A stretch of 64,000 bases of DNA from Nitrosomonas sp. (GTDB lineage: Bacteria; Pseudomonadota; Gammaproteobacteria; Burkholderiales; Nitrosomonadaceae). The stretch is taken from contig JADKHF010000006.1 in the NCBI GenBank assembly GCA_016721865.1, positions 1-64,000 of the forward strand, read 5' to 3'. Below the pieces are notes generated by a model. It ran no database searches. It was not told the origin of the DNA and saw only the letters and a list, made by a program, of their open reading frames with translations. Positions within the stretch are counted from its first letter, which is position 1, and each line of letters begins with the position of its first letter. Position numbers and translations under genes: made by a program. Positions 1 to 8,664 of the stretch are shown piece after piece.

Positions 1-2007
1 CAATCTTAAAAAGCCGATTTTTCCGATTTGCGATACGTGCGTACCACCACACAATTCTGTGGAGAACTCGCCCATACCGATGACACGCACGACATCAGAA
101 TATTTTTCCCCAAATAGTGCCATGGCACCGCGTTTGATCGCATCATCATATTTCATGGTTTCAGACGCAACGACCCAGTTGTGCCGGATCTGTTCGTTAA
201 CCAGGCGCTCTGTTTCGCGTAATTCGTCAGCTGTCAGTGGCGTATTATGGGAAAAATCGAAGCGTGCGCGATTGGCATCCACCAGTGAACCCTTCTGCGT
301 TACATGAGTGCCCAGCACCTTGCGAAGTGCGGCATGCAATAGATGCGTGGCAGAATGATTGTTTGCGGTGCTGGTGCGGGTTAATGGATTAACCTTTGCC
401 AGCACAGTATCTTTGATCACCAACCGTCCACTGCGCAATAAGCCTTTATGGCCAAACACACCGGCTTGTATTTTCTGGGTATCCGCTACGGCAAAGGTGC
501 CATTAGCTGCCAGCAACTCACCGCAGTCACCGACTTGTCCGCCTGATTCAGCATAAAAGGGGGTCTGGTCCAAAACAACGACGGCTTCATCGCCAGCCTC
601 GATAAAATCAACCGGGCTGCCCTGTTTATAAATCGCCAATACTTGTCCTTCATGCTGCAGGGATTCATAACCAAAGAAAGCGGTTTGACTGCCATGGTAT
701 TCAATGCCCTCTTGCATGGTGAACTTGTTAGCTGCACGTGCCTGTTCACGCTGGCGCGCCATAGCCTGTTCAAAGCCGGTATGGTCGACACCAATGCCGC
801 GCTCACGGGCGATGTCGGCGGTCAGGTCCAGCGGAAAACCAAAGTATCATAGAGCCGGAATGCTGTTTCGCCATCGAGCACTTTAATTTACGACTCAATG
901 CACCTTCCAGAACTTGCATACCATGTTCCAGTGTTTCTGCAAACCGCTCTTCTTCTTGTTTTAATACTGCTGCGACACGTGCCTTAGCTGCAACTAATTC
1001 CGGATAGGCTTGCCCCATGACATTGCTTAAATCTTCTACCAGTTGATAAAAGAAAGGCTGTTTTTGTCCTAATTGATAACCATGACGAATGGCGCGTCGA
1101 ATGATGCGCCGTAATACGTAACCACGTCCTTCACTCCCTGGAATGACGCCGTCCGTAATTAAAAATGAACAGGCGCGAATGTGATCGGCAATGACTTTCA
1201 GAGAGTTATCGGAAAGATCTTTCGTGTGGGTAACATGCGCCGCAGCTTGAATTAAACTTTGGAACAAATCAATTTCGTAGTTACTGTGAACCTGCTGCAT
1301 AACTGCAGAGATTCGTTCCAAACCCATACCGGTGTCAACCGATGGCTTTGGAAGCGGGTGAAGTGTGCCAGCGCTGTCACGGTTATACTGCATAAACACC
1401 AGATTCCAGATTTCAATGTAACGGTCACCATCGGCATCGGCTGCGCCGGGTGGGCCACCCTTTACATCCGGACCGTGATCATAAAAAATTTCGGAGCAAG
1501 GCCCGCAAGGCCCAGTGTCGCCCATCTGCCAGAAATTATCCATGGTAGCAATCCGCACCAGTCGTGATGCCTCGACACCAATCTCATTCAGCCAGATATC
1601 TGCAGCTTCGTCGTCTTCTGCATACACGGTTACCCAGAGTTTTTCACGTGGAATTTTGAGTGAACCGGTGAGAAATTCCCAGGCAAATTGAATGGCATTC
1701 CGCTTGAAATAGTCGCCAAAGCTGAAATTGCCGAGCATCTCAAAGAAGGTATGATGCCGCGCGGTATAGCCGACATTGTCGAGATCATTATGCTTGCCGC
1801 CCGCGCGCACACAGCGTTGCGAGCTTGCTGCACGCACATAAGGACGGTATCCTGACCCAGAAATACATCTTTGAATTGCACCATGCCTGCGTTGGTGAAC
1901 AATAAAGTGGGATCATTGTTCGGCACAAGTGGGCTGGATACTACGATGGCATGGCCATGGGATTCGAAGAATTCAAGAAACTTTTGTCTTATTTCGCTGC
2001 TTTTCAT
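1..2007 (-). CDS. alaS: Alanyl-tRNA synthetase, 3' end outside window, three apparent frameshifts
   Basis: Charges tRNA-Ala in the cytoplasm. The N-terminus begins MKSSEIRQKFLEFF, followed by the class II catalytic core (VRAASSQRCVRAGGK, MGDTGPCGPCSE, MGLERISAVMQQ). The editing/zinc-site motifs HSATHLLH (near 331-363) and CGGTH (near 38-58) are present, so about 670 of the usual 870 or so codons are here. The reading frame breaks near 1850, at the T run 882-884 and at the A run 841-843; adding one base at each restores continuous family sequence (KVLDGETAFRLYDTFGFPLDLT). Two of the three breaks are homopolymer undercalls, so sequencing error in an intact essential gene is the best reading. 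Its ATG overlaps the upstream stop as ATGA, placing it last in the recA-recX operon. Confidence 0.95.
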
Positions 2008-2369
2008 ATTTTCTGCTGCTGCTTGTATCGTTCCAGTTCGGTGACCGTCAAACCTAATGCTTCGCCATTGATGATTGCCAGACTTTTCACTCTAACCCGG
2101 ATAGTGATTTCTTCGTTCATCTGTGGCAAATCTGATTCTGTCAGAACCGTAATTTCCCCGCTTCTATCTTCTAAGACATAGGATTTTAGATTGATCAGCG
2201 GCAGGCGTGTAGGGTTTTTTGCAATGCCTTTCAGTTTAACTTCTTTGCCATCAAAATTGACTGGCGATGTGTTGATGTCATTGATGGATACAATTTCATC
2301 AGCACTGGCATGATTACCTGTTATTAGGATTGCCAGTATGAACATTGTCTGCACAAGCAGCTTTTTCAT
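2004..2369 (-). CDS. Exported OB-fold-like small protein, function unknown
   Basis: A 121-residue protein with an N-terminal signal peptide (MKKLLVQTMFILAILITGNHASA) and a mature part rich in beta-strand pattern: a region like FDGKEVKLKGIAKNPTRLP, then YVLEDRSGEITVLT and EITIRVRVKSLAII. This layout resembles small OB-fold proteins of the periplasm, but I recognise no named family and no catalytic residues. The start overlaps the end of recX (ATGA) and the stop overlaps the alaS start (ATGA), so translation is probably coupled across recX, this gene and alaS. The location next to DNA repair genes does not explain a periplasmic product. Confidence 0.8.
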   Translation of the reverse strand: MKKLLVQTMFILAILITGNHASADEIVSINDINTSPVNFDGKEVKLKGIAKNPTRLPLINLKSYVLEDRSGEITVLTESDLPQMNEEITIRVRVKSLAIINGEALGLTVTELERYKQQQKI

Positions 2370-2824
2370 CTGTTTTCCTCATCAGCTTGTGATAAAACCT
2401 GTTGTATGACTTCCATGGAAAAACCTCTACTCATCATGAATCGCATTTGCTTGCCACGTTCTTCTCTTGTATTGGGTAATTGGTCAAATTTCTTTTGCCA
2501 GATTTTTAACGCCGCATCCAATTCAGTTTTCCTAAGAGTCGGCAATATACTGGCAATCAACCGTGCATCAATGCCTTTCTCTTTGAGCTCATAAACGATA
2601 CGCTGGGAACCAAACCGGGATCTGCGTGTGCGTATAACTTGTTCAACAACTCGTTCAGCCGATAAAAAACCGTTTTGTTCCAATTTATCCAATACGCTAG
2701 ATAAAGCTTCCGGTGTGGATGATTGTGCGTGAGCGGAAAGTTTTTGTTCGAGTTCTAAACGAGAATGTTCGCGTTGTGCCAGATAACGTAACGCACGGAT
2801 TTCTAAAGGAGATCTGGTATCCAC
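2366..2824 (-). CDS. recX: RecX regulator of RecA
   Basis: RecX binds RecA filaments and limits their extension and ATPase activity. The 152-residue product has the typical short three-helix repeats: ALRYLAQREHSRLELEQKL, LDKLEQNGFLSAERVVEQVI, a conserved RRSRFGSQRIVYELKEKGI stretch and a final MRFMMSRGFSMEVIQQVL. Length is normal for the family. It lies 5 bases downstream of recA on the same strand, the usual recA-recX arrangement, and overlaps the next gene by four bases. Confidence 0.93.
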   Translation of the reverse strand: MDTRSPLEIRALRYLAQREHSRLELEQKLSAHAQSSTPEALSSVLDKLEQNGFLSAERVVEQVIRTRRSRFGSQRIVYELKEKGIDARLIASILPTLRKTELDAALKIWQKKFDQLPNTREERGKQMRFMMSRGFSMEVIQQVLSQADEENR

Positions 2825-2829
2825 TCAGT

Positions 2830-3879
2830 TTATTTTTCTTTTTCCGTTTTTTCTTTCTCGATTTTCTCTTTTGCAGGTCTGGCCTGATCAACAATACCTA
2901 CGATCGATCGAATCTTTTGTTCAATTTCATGCGCTATCTCTTTATGTTCCTTCAGGTATTCGCGTACATTATCCTTACCTTGGCCGATTTTCTCACCTTT
3001 GTAGGCATACCAGGCACCCGATTTGTCGATAAGCTTGTGCAATACGCCTAATTCGATGATTTCACTATCACGAGAAATGCCTTCACCATACAGAATGTCA
3101 AAATCGGCCTGTTTGAACGGTGGGGCTACTTTATTTTTAACCACTTTAACGCGTGTTTCATTGCCAATCACCTCTTCACCTTTTTTGATCGATCCGGTGC
3201 GGCGAATATCAAGGCGGACAGAAGCATAAAATTTTAATGCGTTGCCACCCGTCGTTGTTTCTGGGTTGCCGAACATAACGCCGATTTTCATGCGAATCTG
3301 GTTAATGAAAATAACCATGGTATTGCTGCGTTTAATGTTTGCCGTCAGTTTGCGTAAAGCTTGTGACATTAACCGTGCTTGCAGTCCCATTTGAGGGTCA
3401 CCCATATCGCCTTCTATTTCTGCACGTGGCGTAAGTGCTGCGACTGAATCCACAACAACGATATCTACCGAGCCGGAACGCACCAGCATATCGGCTATCT
3501 CTAATGCCTGTTCGCCATTATCGGGTTGCGATATCAGTAGCTCTTTGACATTGACGCCAATTTTCTGCGCATATTGTGGATCCAGTGCGTGTTCAGCATC
3601 GATAAAAGCTGCGGTTCCTCCCATTTTTTGCATTTCTGCAATGACTTGTAATGTTAGTGTGGTTTTCCCCGAAGATTCAGGCCCATAAATTTCGATAACC
3701 CGCCCCCGTGGCAATCCTCCCACACCCAGTGCGATATCAAGTCCCAACGAACCGGTAGAAACAACTTGTATATCATAGGCGACATCGTTTGCGCCCAGTC
3801 GCATGATTGAGCCTTTGCCAAATTGTTTTTCGATTTGGGCTAAAGCAGCATCAAGCGCTTTACTTCTGTTTTCGTCCAT
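2830..3879 (-). CDS. recA: Recombinase RecA
   Basis: RecA forms ATP-dependent filaments on single-stranded DNA for homologous recombination and triggers LexA cleavage. The 349-residue protein is full length. Visible are the Walker A box GPESSGKTT (about residue 67), the Walker B-like DIVVVDSVAAL, loop L1 around EGDMGDPQMGLQARLMSQALRK's first half, and loop L2 with GNPETTTGGNALKFYASVR. The C-terminus is a lysine/glutamate-rich tail. It heads the operon recA-recX-OB-fold protein-alaS. I looked upstream for a CTGT-N8-ACAG LexA box and saw none; a GATAAT element at 3906-3911 (minus strand) could be the -10. Confidence 0.98.
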   Translation of the reverse strand: MDENRSKALDAALAQIEKQFGKGSIMRLGANDVAYDIQVVSTGSLGLDIALGVGGLPRGRVIEIYGPESSGKTTLTLQVIAEMQKMGGTAAFIDAEHALDPQYAQKIGVNVKELLISQPDNGEQALEIADMLVRSGSVDIVVVDSVAALTPRAEIEGDMGDPQMGLQARLMSQALRKLTANIKRSNTMVIFINQIRMKIGVMFGNPETTTGGNALKFYASVRLDIRRTGSIKKGEEVIGNETRVKVVKNKVAPPFKQADFDILYGEGISRDSEIIELGVLHKLIDKSGAWYAYKGEKIGQGKDNVREYLKEHKEIAHEIEQKIRSIVGIVDQARPAKEKIEKEKTEKEK

Positions 3880-3985
3880 GATTTTTCCTATGAAGAGTCG
3901 ATCAAATTATCGCATAACCTGCACCGAACCAACGTAACTTGTTACTAAGTTGTTTATTTTCCCAAAAATTACGGCAGTAAAAAAC

Positions 3986-4014
3986 TCGAGTATCTGGCTC
4001 GCCTACGCTATAAT
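3986..4014 (+). promoter_or_regulatory. Candidate sigma-70 promoter for adk
   Basis: A perfect TATAAT lies at 4009-4014, about 80 bases before the adk start, with a weak -35 (TCGAGT at 3986-3991) 17 bases upstream. The -10 match is good, the -35 is poor, so this is a prediction only. Confidence 0.4.
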
Positions 4015-4095
4015 CGTACGATGTCGTTGAAGTGGCAGATATAAATTCGTCACTGCAAGCAGTAAATTTTAATTGGTAACAAAGGGAGAATAGCT

Positions 4096-4750
4096 ATCCG
4101 AGTCATTTTATTAGGTGGCCCTGGTGCTGGAAAAGGCACTCAGGCCAATTATATTAAGGAACATTTTGGTGTTCCACAAATTTCTACAGGTGATATGTTG
4201 CGCAGTGCTGTTAAGGCAGGCACTGAATTGGGTATTATGGCAAAAAAAATAATGGATTCCGGTGGATTAGTTTCTGATGATATTATCATTAATTTAGTCA
4301 AAGAGCGTATATCGCAGCCGGATTGTGTGAATGGTTTCTTATTCGATGGATTCCCGCGAACTATTCCGCAAGCTGATGCCATGAAAGCGGCCGGTGTTCC
4401 GATCGATTTTGTGGTTGAGATTGATGTCGCAGATGGTGAAATTGTTAAGCGTATGTCGGGCCGCAGAGTTCATCCTGCTTCGGGCCGGACTTATCATGTC
4501 GATTTTAATCCACCTAAAGTTAATGGCCGGGATGATGTTACAGGGGAGCCTCTCATACAGCGCGATGACGATAAGGAAGAAACAGTCAGAAAACGGTTAG
4601 AAGTCTATCATGAGCAAACTGAACCGTTGATTGACTATTATTCAAAGTGGTCGGCAAATGGCGAGAATAGGTGCGCCGCACTATATCAAAATAGCTGGAA
4701 TAGGTACGGTTGAAGAAATACGTGATCTGATTTTTGCAGCATTAAAGTAA
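4096..4750 (+). CDS. adk: Adenylate kinase, defective start codon and one frameshift as sequenced
   Basis: Converts ATP + AMP to 2 ADP in the cytoplasm. The P-loop LLGGPGAGKGTQA opens the protein, followed by the AMP-binding core (VPQISTGDMLR, NGFLFDGFPRTIPQADAM) and the long-form LID (GRRVHPASGRTYHVDFNPPKVNGRDDVTG's first part), which lacks the zinc cysteines. Two oddities: the expected start codon reads ATC at 4096 (RVILLGG follows directly, with a GGGAG ribosome site upstream), and the frame breaks at about 4668-4672, after which GAPHYIKIAGIGTVEEI and FAALK finish the family C-terminus in the +1 frame. Both are most simply base-calling errors in an essential gene. A terminator follows. Confidence 0.93.
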
Positions 4751-4791
4751 ATATAACCAGCCGCATTCTTTGGTTCATATAACAGAATTGG

Positions 4792-4827
4792 AAACTCAGG
4801 ATCGCGATGTGTCGCACCTGAGTTTTT
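4792..4827 (+). terminator. Rho-independent terminator after adk
   Basis: AAACTCAGG (4792-4800) pairs with CCTGAGTTT (4817-4825), with an inner GCGA/TCGC stem in the loop, and a short T run ends the structure. Confidence 0.8.
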
Positions 4828-4890
4828 GTGCGTACAGATGAGTAAACTACAAATAGTTTACTTACGATTTGATCAATTAGGAGAAAAAAT

Positions 4891-6150
4891 ATGGCAATTA
4901 AAAATGCATTTTATGCACAATCCGGGGGCGTTACGGCTGTTATCAACGCTTCTGCAGCAGGTGTTTTAGAAACAGCGCGTCAACACTCTGATAAAATTGG
5001 TAATGTTTATGCAGGCCGCAATGGGATTATTGGTGCATTGACCGAAGATCTGATTGACACTAATGCTGATTCCGCTGCGGCGATCGCTGCACTGCGGCAT
5101 ACCCCATCAGGTGCTTTTGGATCTTGCCGCTACAAATTAAAGAGCTTGGAGCAAAATCGACGCGAATACGAACGTCTGATCGAAGTATTCAAAGCGCATA
5201 ATATTGGTTATTTCTTTTATAATGGCGGCGGTGATTCTGCGGATACCTGTCTTAAGGTTTCACAATTATCCGACACGCTTGGCTATCCTCTTCAGGCGAT
5301 TCACGTTCCAAAAACGGTTGACAACGATTTGCCAATTACTGATTGTTGCCCTGGTTTTGGTTCTGTCGCCAAATATATTGCGGTATCCACACGCGAAGCG
5401 AGCTTTGATGTAGCCAGCATGGCTAAAACATCAACTAAAGTTTTTGTGCTGGAGGTGATGGGGCGCCATGCAGGATGGATTGCCGCAGCAGGTGGATTGG
5501 CTTCAAGTCCAGATTGTGAGATTCCAATTATCATCCTGTTTCCAGAAATTACATTCAACAAAGAAAAGTTTCTTGCCAAAGTGGACCGCTATGTCAAGGA
5601 ATATGGATATTGCTCGGTTGTCGTATCAGAGGGTGTCAAGGGAGAAGATGGTAATTTTCTTTCCGATCAGGGACTGCGCGATGCCTTTGGGCATGCCCAA
5701 CTAGGTGGCGTTGCACCGGTAGTAGCAAATATCATCAAAGATGGTCTGGGATTGAAATATCATTGGGGTGTGGCTGATTATCTACAGCGTGCTGCGCGAC
5801 ACATTGCTTCTAAAACCGATGTGGAACAAGCTTATGCAATGGGTAAAGCGGCAGTGGAATATGCTATAGCAGGACATAACTCAGTCATGCCAACGATAGT
5901 CCGTCAATCCAATGCACCTTATAGCTGGACGGTGGGCATGGCTAAACTTGCTAATGTGGCCAATGTCGAAAAAATGATGCCGTCTGATTATATCAGTGAA
6001 GATGGATTCGGTATCAGTCAGGCATGCCGCGAATATCTGGCGCCATTGATTGAAGTTGAAGATTATCCACCTTATAAGAATGGATTGCCTGACTATGTGC
6101 GGTTAAAAAATATAGCGGTTGAGAAGAAATTGGGGGAGTTCAAAATTTAA
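4891..6150 (+). CDS. pfp: Pyrophosphate-dependent 6-phosphofructokinase
   Basis: Reversibly phosphorylates fructose 6-phosphate with pyrophosphate instead of ATP. The 419-residue protein has the PFK core: AQSGGVTAVINASAAG at the N-terminus, YNGGGDSADTCLKVS at the phosphate-donor site, then PKTVDNDLPITDCCPGFGSVAKY, where PKTxDND is the hallmark catalytic segment, and EVMGRHAGWIAAAGG. Replacement of the ATP-type donor site, family length and PKTVDND all favour PPi use; this is family knowledge, not proof. An AGGAG site precedes the ATG. It stands upstream of a H+-pyrophosphatase on the same strand, 234 bases away, which supports a role in pyrophosphate metabolism. Confidence 0.9.
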   Translation: MAIKNAFYAQSGGVTAVINASAAGVLETARQHSDKIGNVYAGRNGIIGALTEDLIDTNADSAAAIAALRHTPSGAFGSCRYKLKSLEQNRREYERLIEVFKAHNIGYFFYNGGGDSADTCLKVSQLSDTLGYPLQAIHVPKTVDNDLPITDCCPGFGSVAKYIAVSTREASFDVASMAKTSTKVFVLEVMGRHAGWIAAAGGLASSPDCEIPIIILFPEITFNKEKFLAKVDRYVKEYGYCSVVVSEGVKGEDGNFLSDQGLRDAFGHAQLGGVAPVVANIIKDGLGLKYHWGVADYLQRAARHIASKTDVEQAYAMGKAAVEYAIAGHNSVMPTIVRQSNAPYSWTVGMAKLANVANVEKMMPSDYISEDGFGISQACREYLAPLIEVEDYPPYKNGLPDYVRLKNIAVEKKLGEFKI

Positions 6151-6384
6151 GGAATAATTTGGATTGAAACTGCTCGGGTGTTGTAATGGAGTCAAACAAT
6201 ATTACGCAAGTCATATAACAATCTAAATTTCATTAATATTTAATACATTCTAGGGGCAAGAACATATAAAATACGTCCTGAGTGTATTTAGGTTTTTGAC
6301 AAGGAAAGTGTTTAATAATGTGGAATTAATTAGGCCAAGATTCCACATACGATTTTGATGGTCTGACTTTAATTGGAGTTCTTT

Positions 6385-8442
6385 ATGGCTAACGGTTTTA
6401 TTATCGCAATAGGTAGCGCGATTATAGCCCTGATATTCAGTGGTATCTGGATTAGGGGAATTTATGTTCAATCAACTGGTAATCAGCGTATGCAGGAGAT
6501 TGCTTCTGCTATTCAAGAGGGAGCATCTGCATATCTTAAGCGCCAGTACATGACTATTGGTGCCGTGGGCGCAGTTCTATTTGTTGCGCTTGCAATTGCG
6601 ATCAGTTGGGATACGGCCATTGGGTTTGCTTTGGGTGCAGTGCTCTCTGGTGCTGCCGGTTTTCTGGGTATGAATGTTTCAGTTCAATCGAACGTACGTA
6701 CTGCGCAAGCTGCGACTGTTGGGTTGAATGAAGCGCTTGCTATTGCCTTCCGTGGCGGTGCTGTGACTGGGATGCTGGTGGTAGGTTTAGGCTTACTGGG
6801 TGTCGCCGGTTATTGTGCTACGTTATTTGATGGTGCTGACCCCAGTCAGCCGATTAGCGATGTGATTAAACCATTAATCGGTTTTGCATTTGGCGGATCT
6901 CTGATCTCTATTTTTGCTCGTTTGGGTGGTGGTATTTTCACTAAAGGAGCTGACGTGGGCGCTGATCTGGTTGGAAAAGTTGAAGCAGGTATTCCAGAAG
7001 ATGATCCACGTAATCCAGCGGTTATTGCCGATAATGTGGGTGATAATGTGGGTGACTGCGCAGGTATGGCTGCTGATCTGTTTGAAACCTACGCGGTAAC
7101 AATCATCGCTACCATGATCCTGGGTGCGCTACTATTTTCAGCGAATACCATTGACGCTGTGATTTATCCATTAATGTTAGGTGCCGTTTCCATCATCGCA
7201 TCAATTATTGGTTGCTACTATGTCAAGATGCGTGAAGGTGGCAAGATTATGAATGCACTCTATCGTGGCTTGGCAGTAGCTGGCGGTATTGCTTTATTTG
7301 CTTATCTTCCTGTTACTGTTTGGTTCATGGGCGATATGTCTCTTGATATTGATGGAACTGAAGTAGCTGGTGGCATGCTGGTTATGCGTATATTCCTGGC
7401 CGCAACAATTGGGCTGGTGCTTACAGGGCTTATGGTTGTCATTACTGAGTACTACACTTCAACGGATTATCCACCCGTTCAGCATGTTGCTGAAGCATCA
7501 ACCACTGGTCATGCAACTAATATTATCGCTGGTTTGGGTGTTTCAATGCGTTCAACTGCAGCACCTGTATTGGCTGTCTGCATCAGTATTTTGTTGGCCT
7601 ATTCACTAGCAGGCTTGTACGGTATTGCTATCGCTGCAACAGCGATGTTATCCATGACGGGTATTATTGTGGCGTTGGATGCGTATGGTCCAATTACTGA
7701 TAATGCGGGCGGTATTGCCGAAATGTCTGAAATGCCAGATTCAGTTCGCGCTATAACTGATCCACTGGATGCTGTTGGCAATACAACCAAAGCAGTTACC
7801 AAGGGTTATGCAATTGGTTCAGCCGGTTTAGCCGCTTTGGTATTATTTGCTGATTATACGCATGCACTGGAACATGCCGGGCATGCAATAACCTTTGATT
7901 TATCCAATCACATGGTCATTATCGGCCTGTTTATCGGCGGTATGATTCCTTATTTATTTGGTGCCATGTCGATGGAAGCTGTAGGACGTGCCGCAAGCTC
8001 CGTGGTTATTGAAGTGCGTCGTCAGTTCAAAGAAATTCCTGGCATTATGGAAGGTACAGCCAAGCCTGATTATTCGCGTGCAGTGGATATGCTGACCCAA
8101 GCAGCTATCAAGGAAATGATGATTCCCTCATTATTGCCTGTACTGATTCCGCTCTTAGTGGGTGTGATTCTTGGACCACAAGCTTTAGGCGGTGTATTGA
8201 TGGGTTCTATCGTAACCGGTCTGTTTGTTGCAATTTCCATGACAACAGGTGGCGGTGCTTGGGATAACGCGAAGAAATATATCGAAGATGGACACTATGG
8301 CGGCAAAGGTAGTGACGCTCACAAAGCATCAGTAACCGGTGATACAGTCGGTGATCCTTATAAAGACACCGCGGGTCCAGCGATTAACCCGCTGATCAAG
8401 ATCATTAACATTGTGGCATTATTGATTATACCGCTCTTGTAA
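6385..8442 (+). CDS. hppA: K+-independent H+-translocating membrane pyrophosphatase
   Basis: Couples pyrophosphate hydrolysis to proton pumping across the inner membrane. About 685 residues with some 16 hydrophobic segments. The substrate-binding acidic motifs are intact: DVGADLVGKVEAG, EDDPRNPAVIADNVGDNVGD and, near the end, GDTVGDPYKDTAGPAINPLIK. In the diagnostic GNTTxA position the residue is Lys (GNTTKAVTKG), which in this family marks potassium-independent, proton-pumping enzymes; the K+-dependent class has Ala. I start at ATG 6385 because GGAG lies 6 bases upstream; a TTG 12 bases earlier is less likely. A strong terminator follows, so it is probably transcribed alone or with pfp. Confidence 0.96.
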   Translation: MANGFIIAIGSAIIALIFSGIWIRGIYVQSTGNQRMQEIASAIQEGASAYLKRQYMTIGAVGAVLFVALAIAISWDTAIGFALGAVLSGAAGFLGMNVSVQSNVRTAQAATVGLNEALAIAFRGGAVTGMLVVGLGLLGVAGYCATLFDGADPSQPISDVIKPLIGFAFGGSLISIFARLGGGIFTKGADVGADLVGKVEAGIPEDDPRNPAVIADNVGDNVGDCAGMAADLFETYAVTIIATMILGALLFSANTIDAVIYPLMLGAVSIIASIIGCYYVKMREGGKIMNALYRGLAVAGGIALFAYLPVTVWFMGDMSLDIDGTEVAGGMLVMRIFLAATIGLVLTGLMVVITEYYTSTDYPPVQHVAEASTTGHATNIIAGLGVSMRSTAAPVLAVCISILLAYSLAGLYGIAIAATAMLSMTGIIVALDAYGPITDNAGGIAEMSEMPDSVRAITDPLDAVGNTTKAVTKGYAIGSAGLAALVLFADYTHALEHAGHAITFDLSNHMVIIGLFIGGMIPYLFGAMSMEAVGRAASSVVIEVRRQFKEIPGIMEGTAKPDYSRAVDMLTQAAIKEMMIPSLLPVLIPLLVGVILGPQALGGVLMGSIVTGLFVAISMTTGGGAWDNAKKYIEDGHYGGKGSDAHKASVTGDTVGDPYKDTAGPAINPLIKIINIVALLIIPLL

Positions 8443-8461
8443 ATAAGTTTTTAGGTTAGTT

Positions 8462-8497
8462 AAAAAAGCACACCATGAAACTGGTGTGCTTTTTTTT
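8462..8497 (+). terminator. Rho-independent terminator after hppA
   Basis: An 11-base stem, AAAGCACACCA with TGGTGTGCTTT, closes a 6-base loop and runs into T7. Textbook intrinsic terminator. Confidence 0.95.
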
Positions 8498-8664
8498 GAT
8501 GCAATTTTCTTGGAATACAAATTTCCACTCGCTTACTCAACCATCTCTGTTAACTTTGCTACATTGAGAATATGCTATTCATGATCTTTGCTCAGAATCT
8601 AAATTTTGTCTTTCCATGACTACTATTGAGCGCACCCATGTTTGAATACTGGCAGGATCAATTT

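Noticed and set aside
486..806. Open frame of about 106 codons on the minus strand inside alaS
   Set aside because: It is out of frame with the alanyl-tRNA synthetase sequence, which continues in another frame through the same bases to CGGTH near position 40.
3880..4020. LexA/SOS box upstream of recA
   Set aside because: No CTGT-N8-ACAG or near match could be found on either strand between recA and adk.
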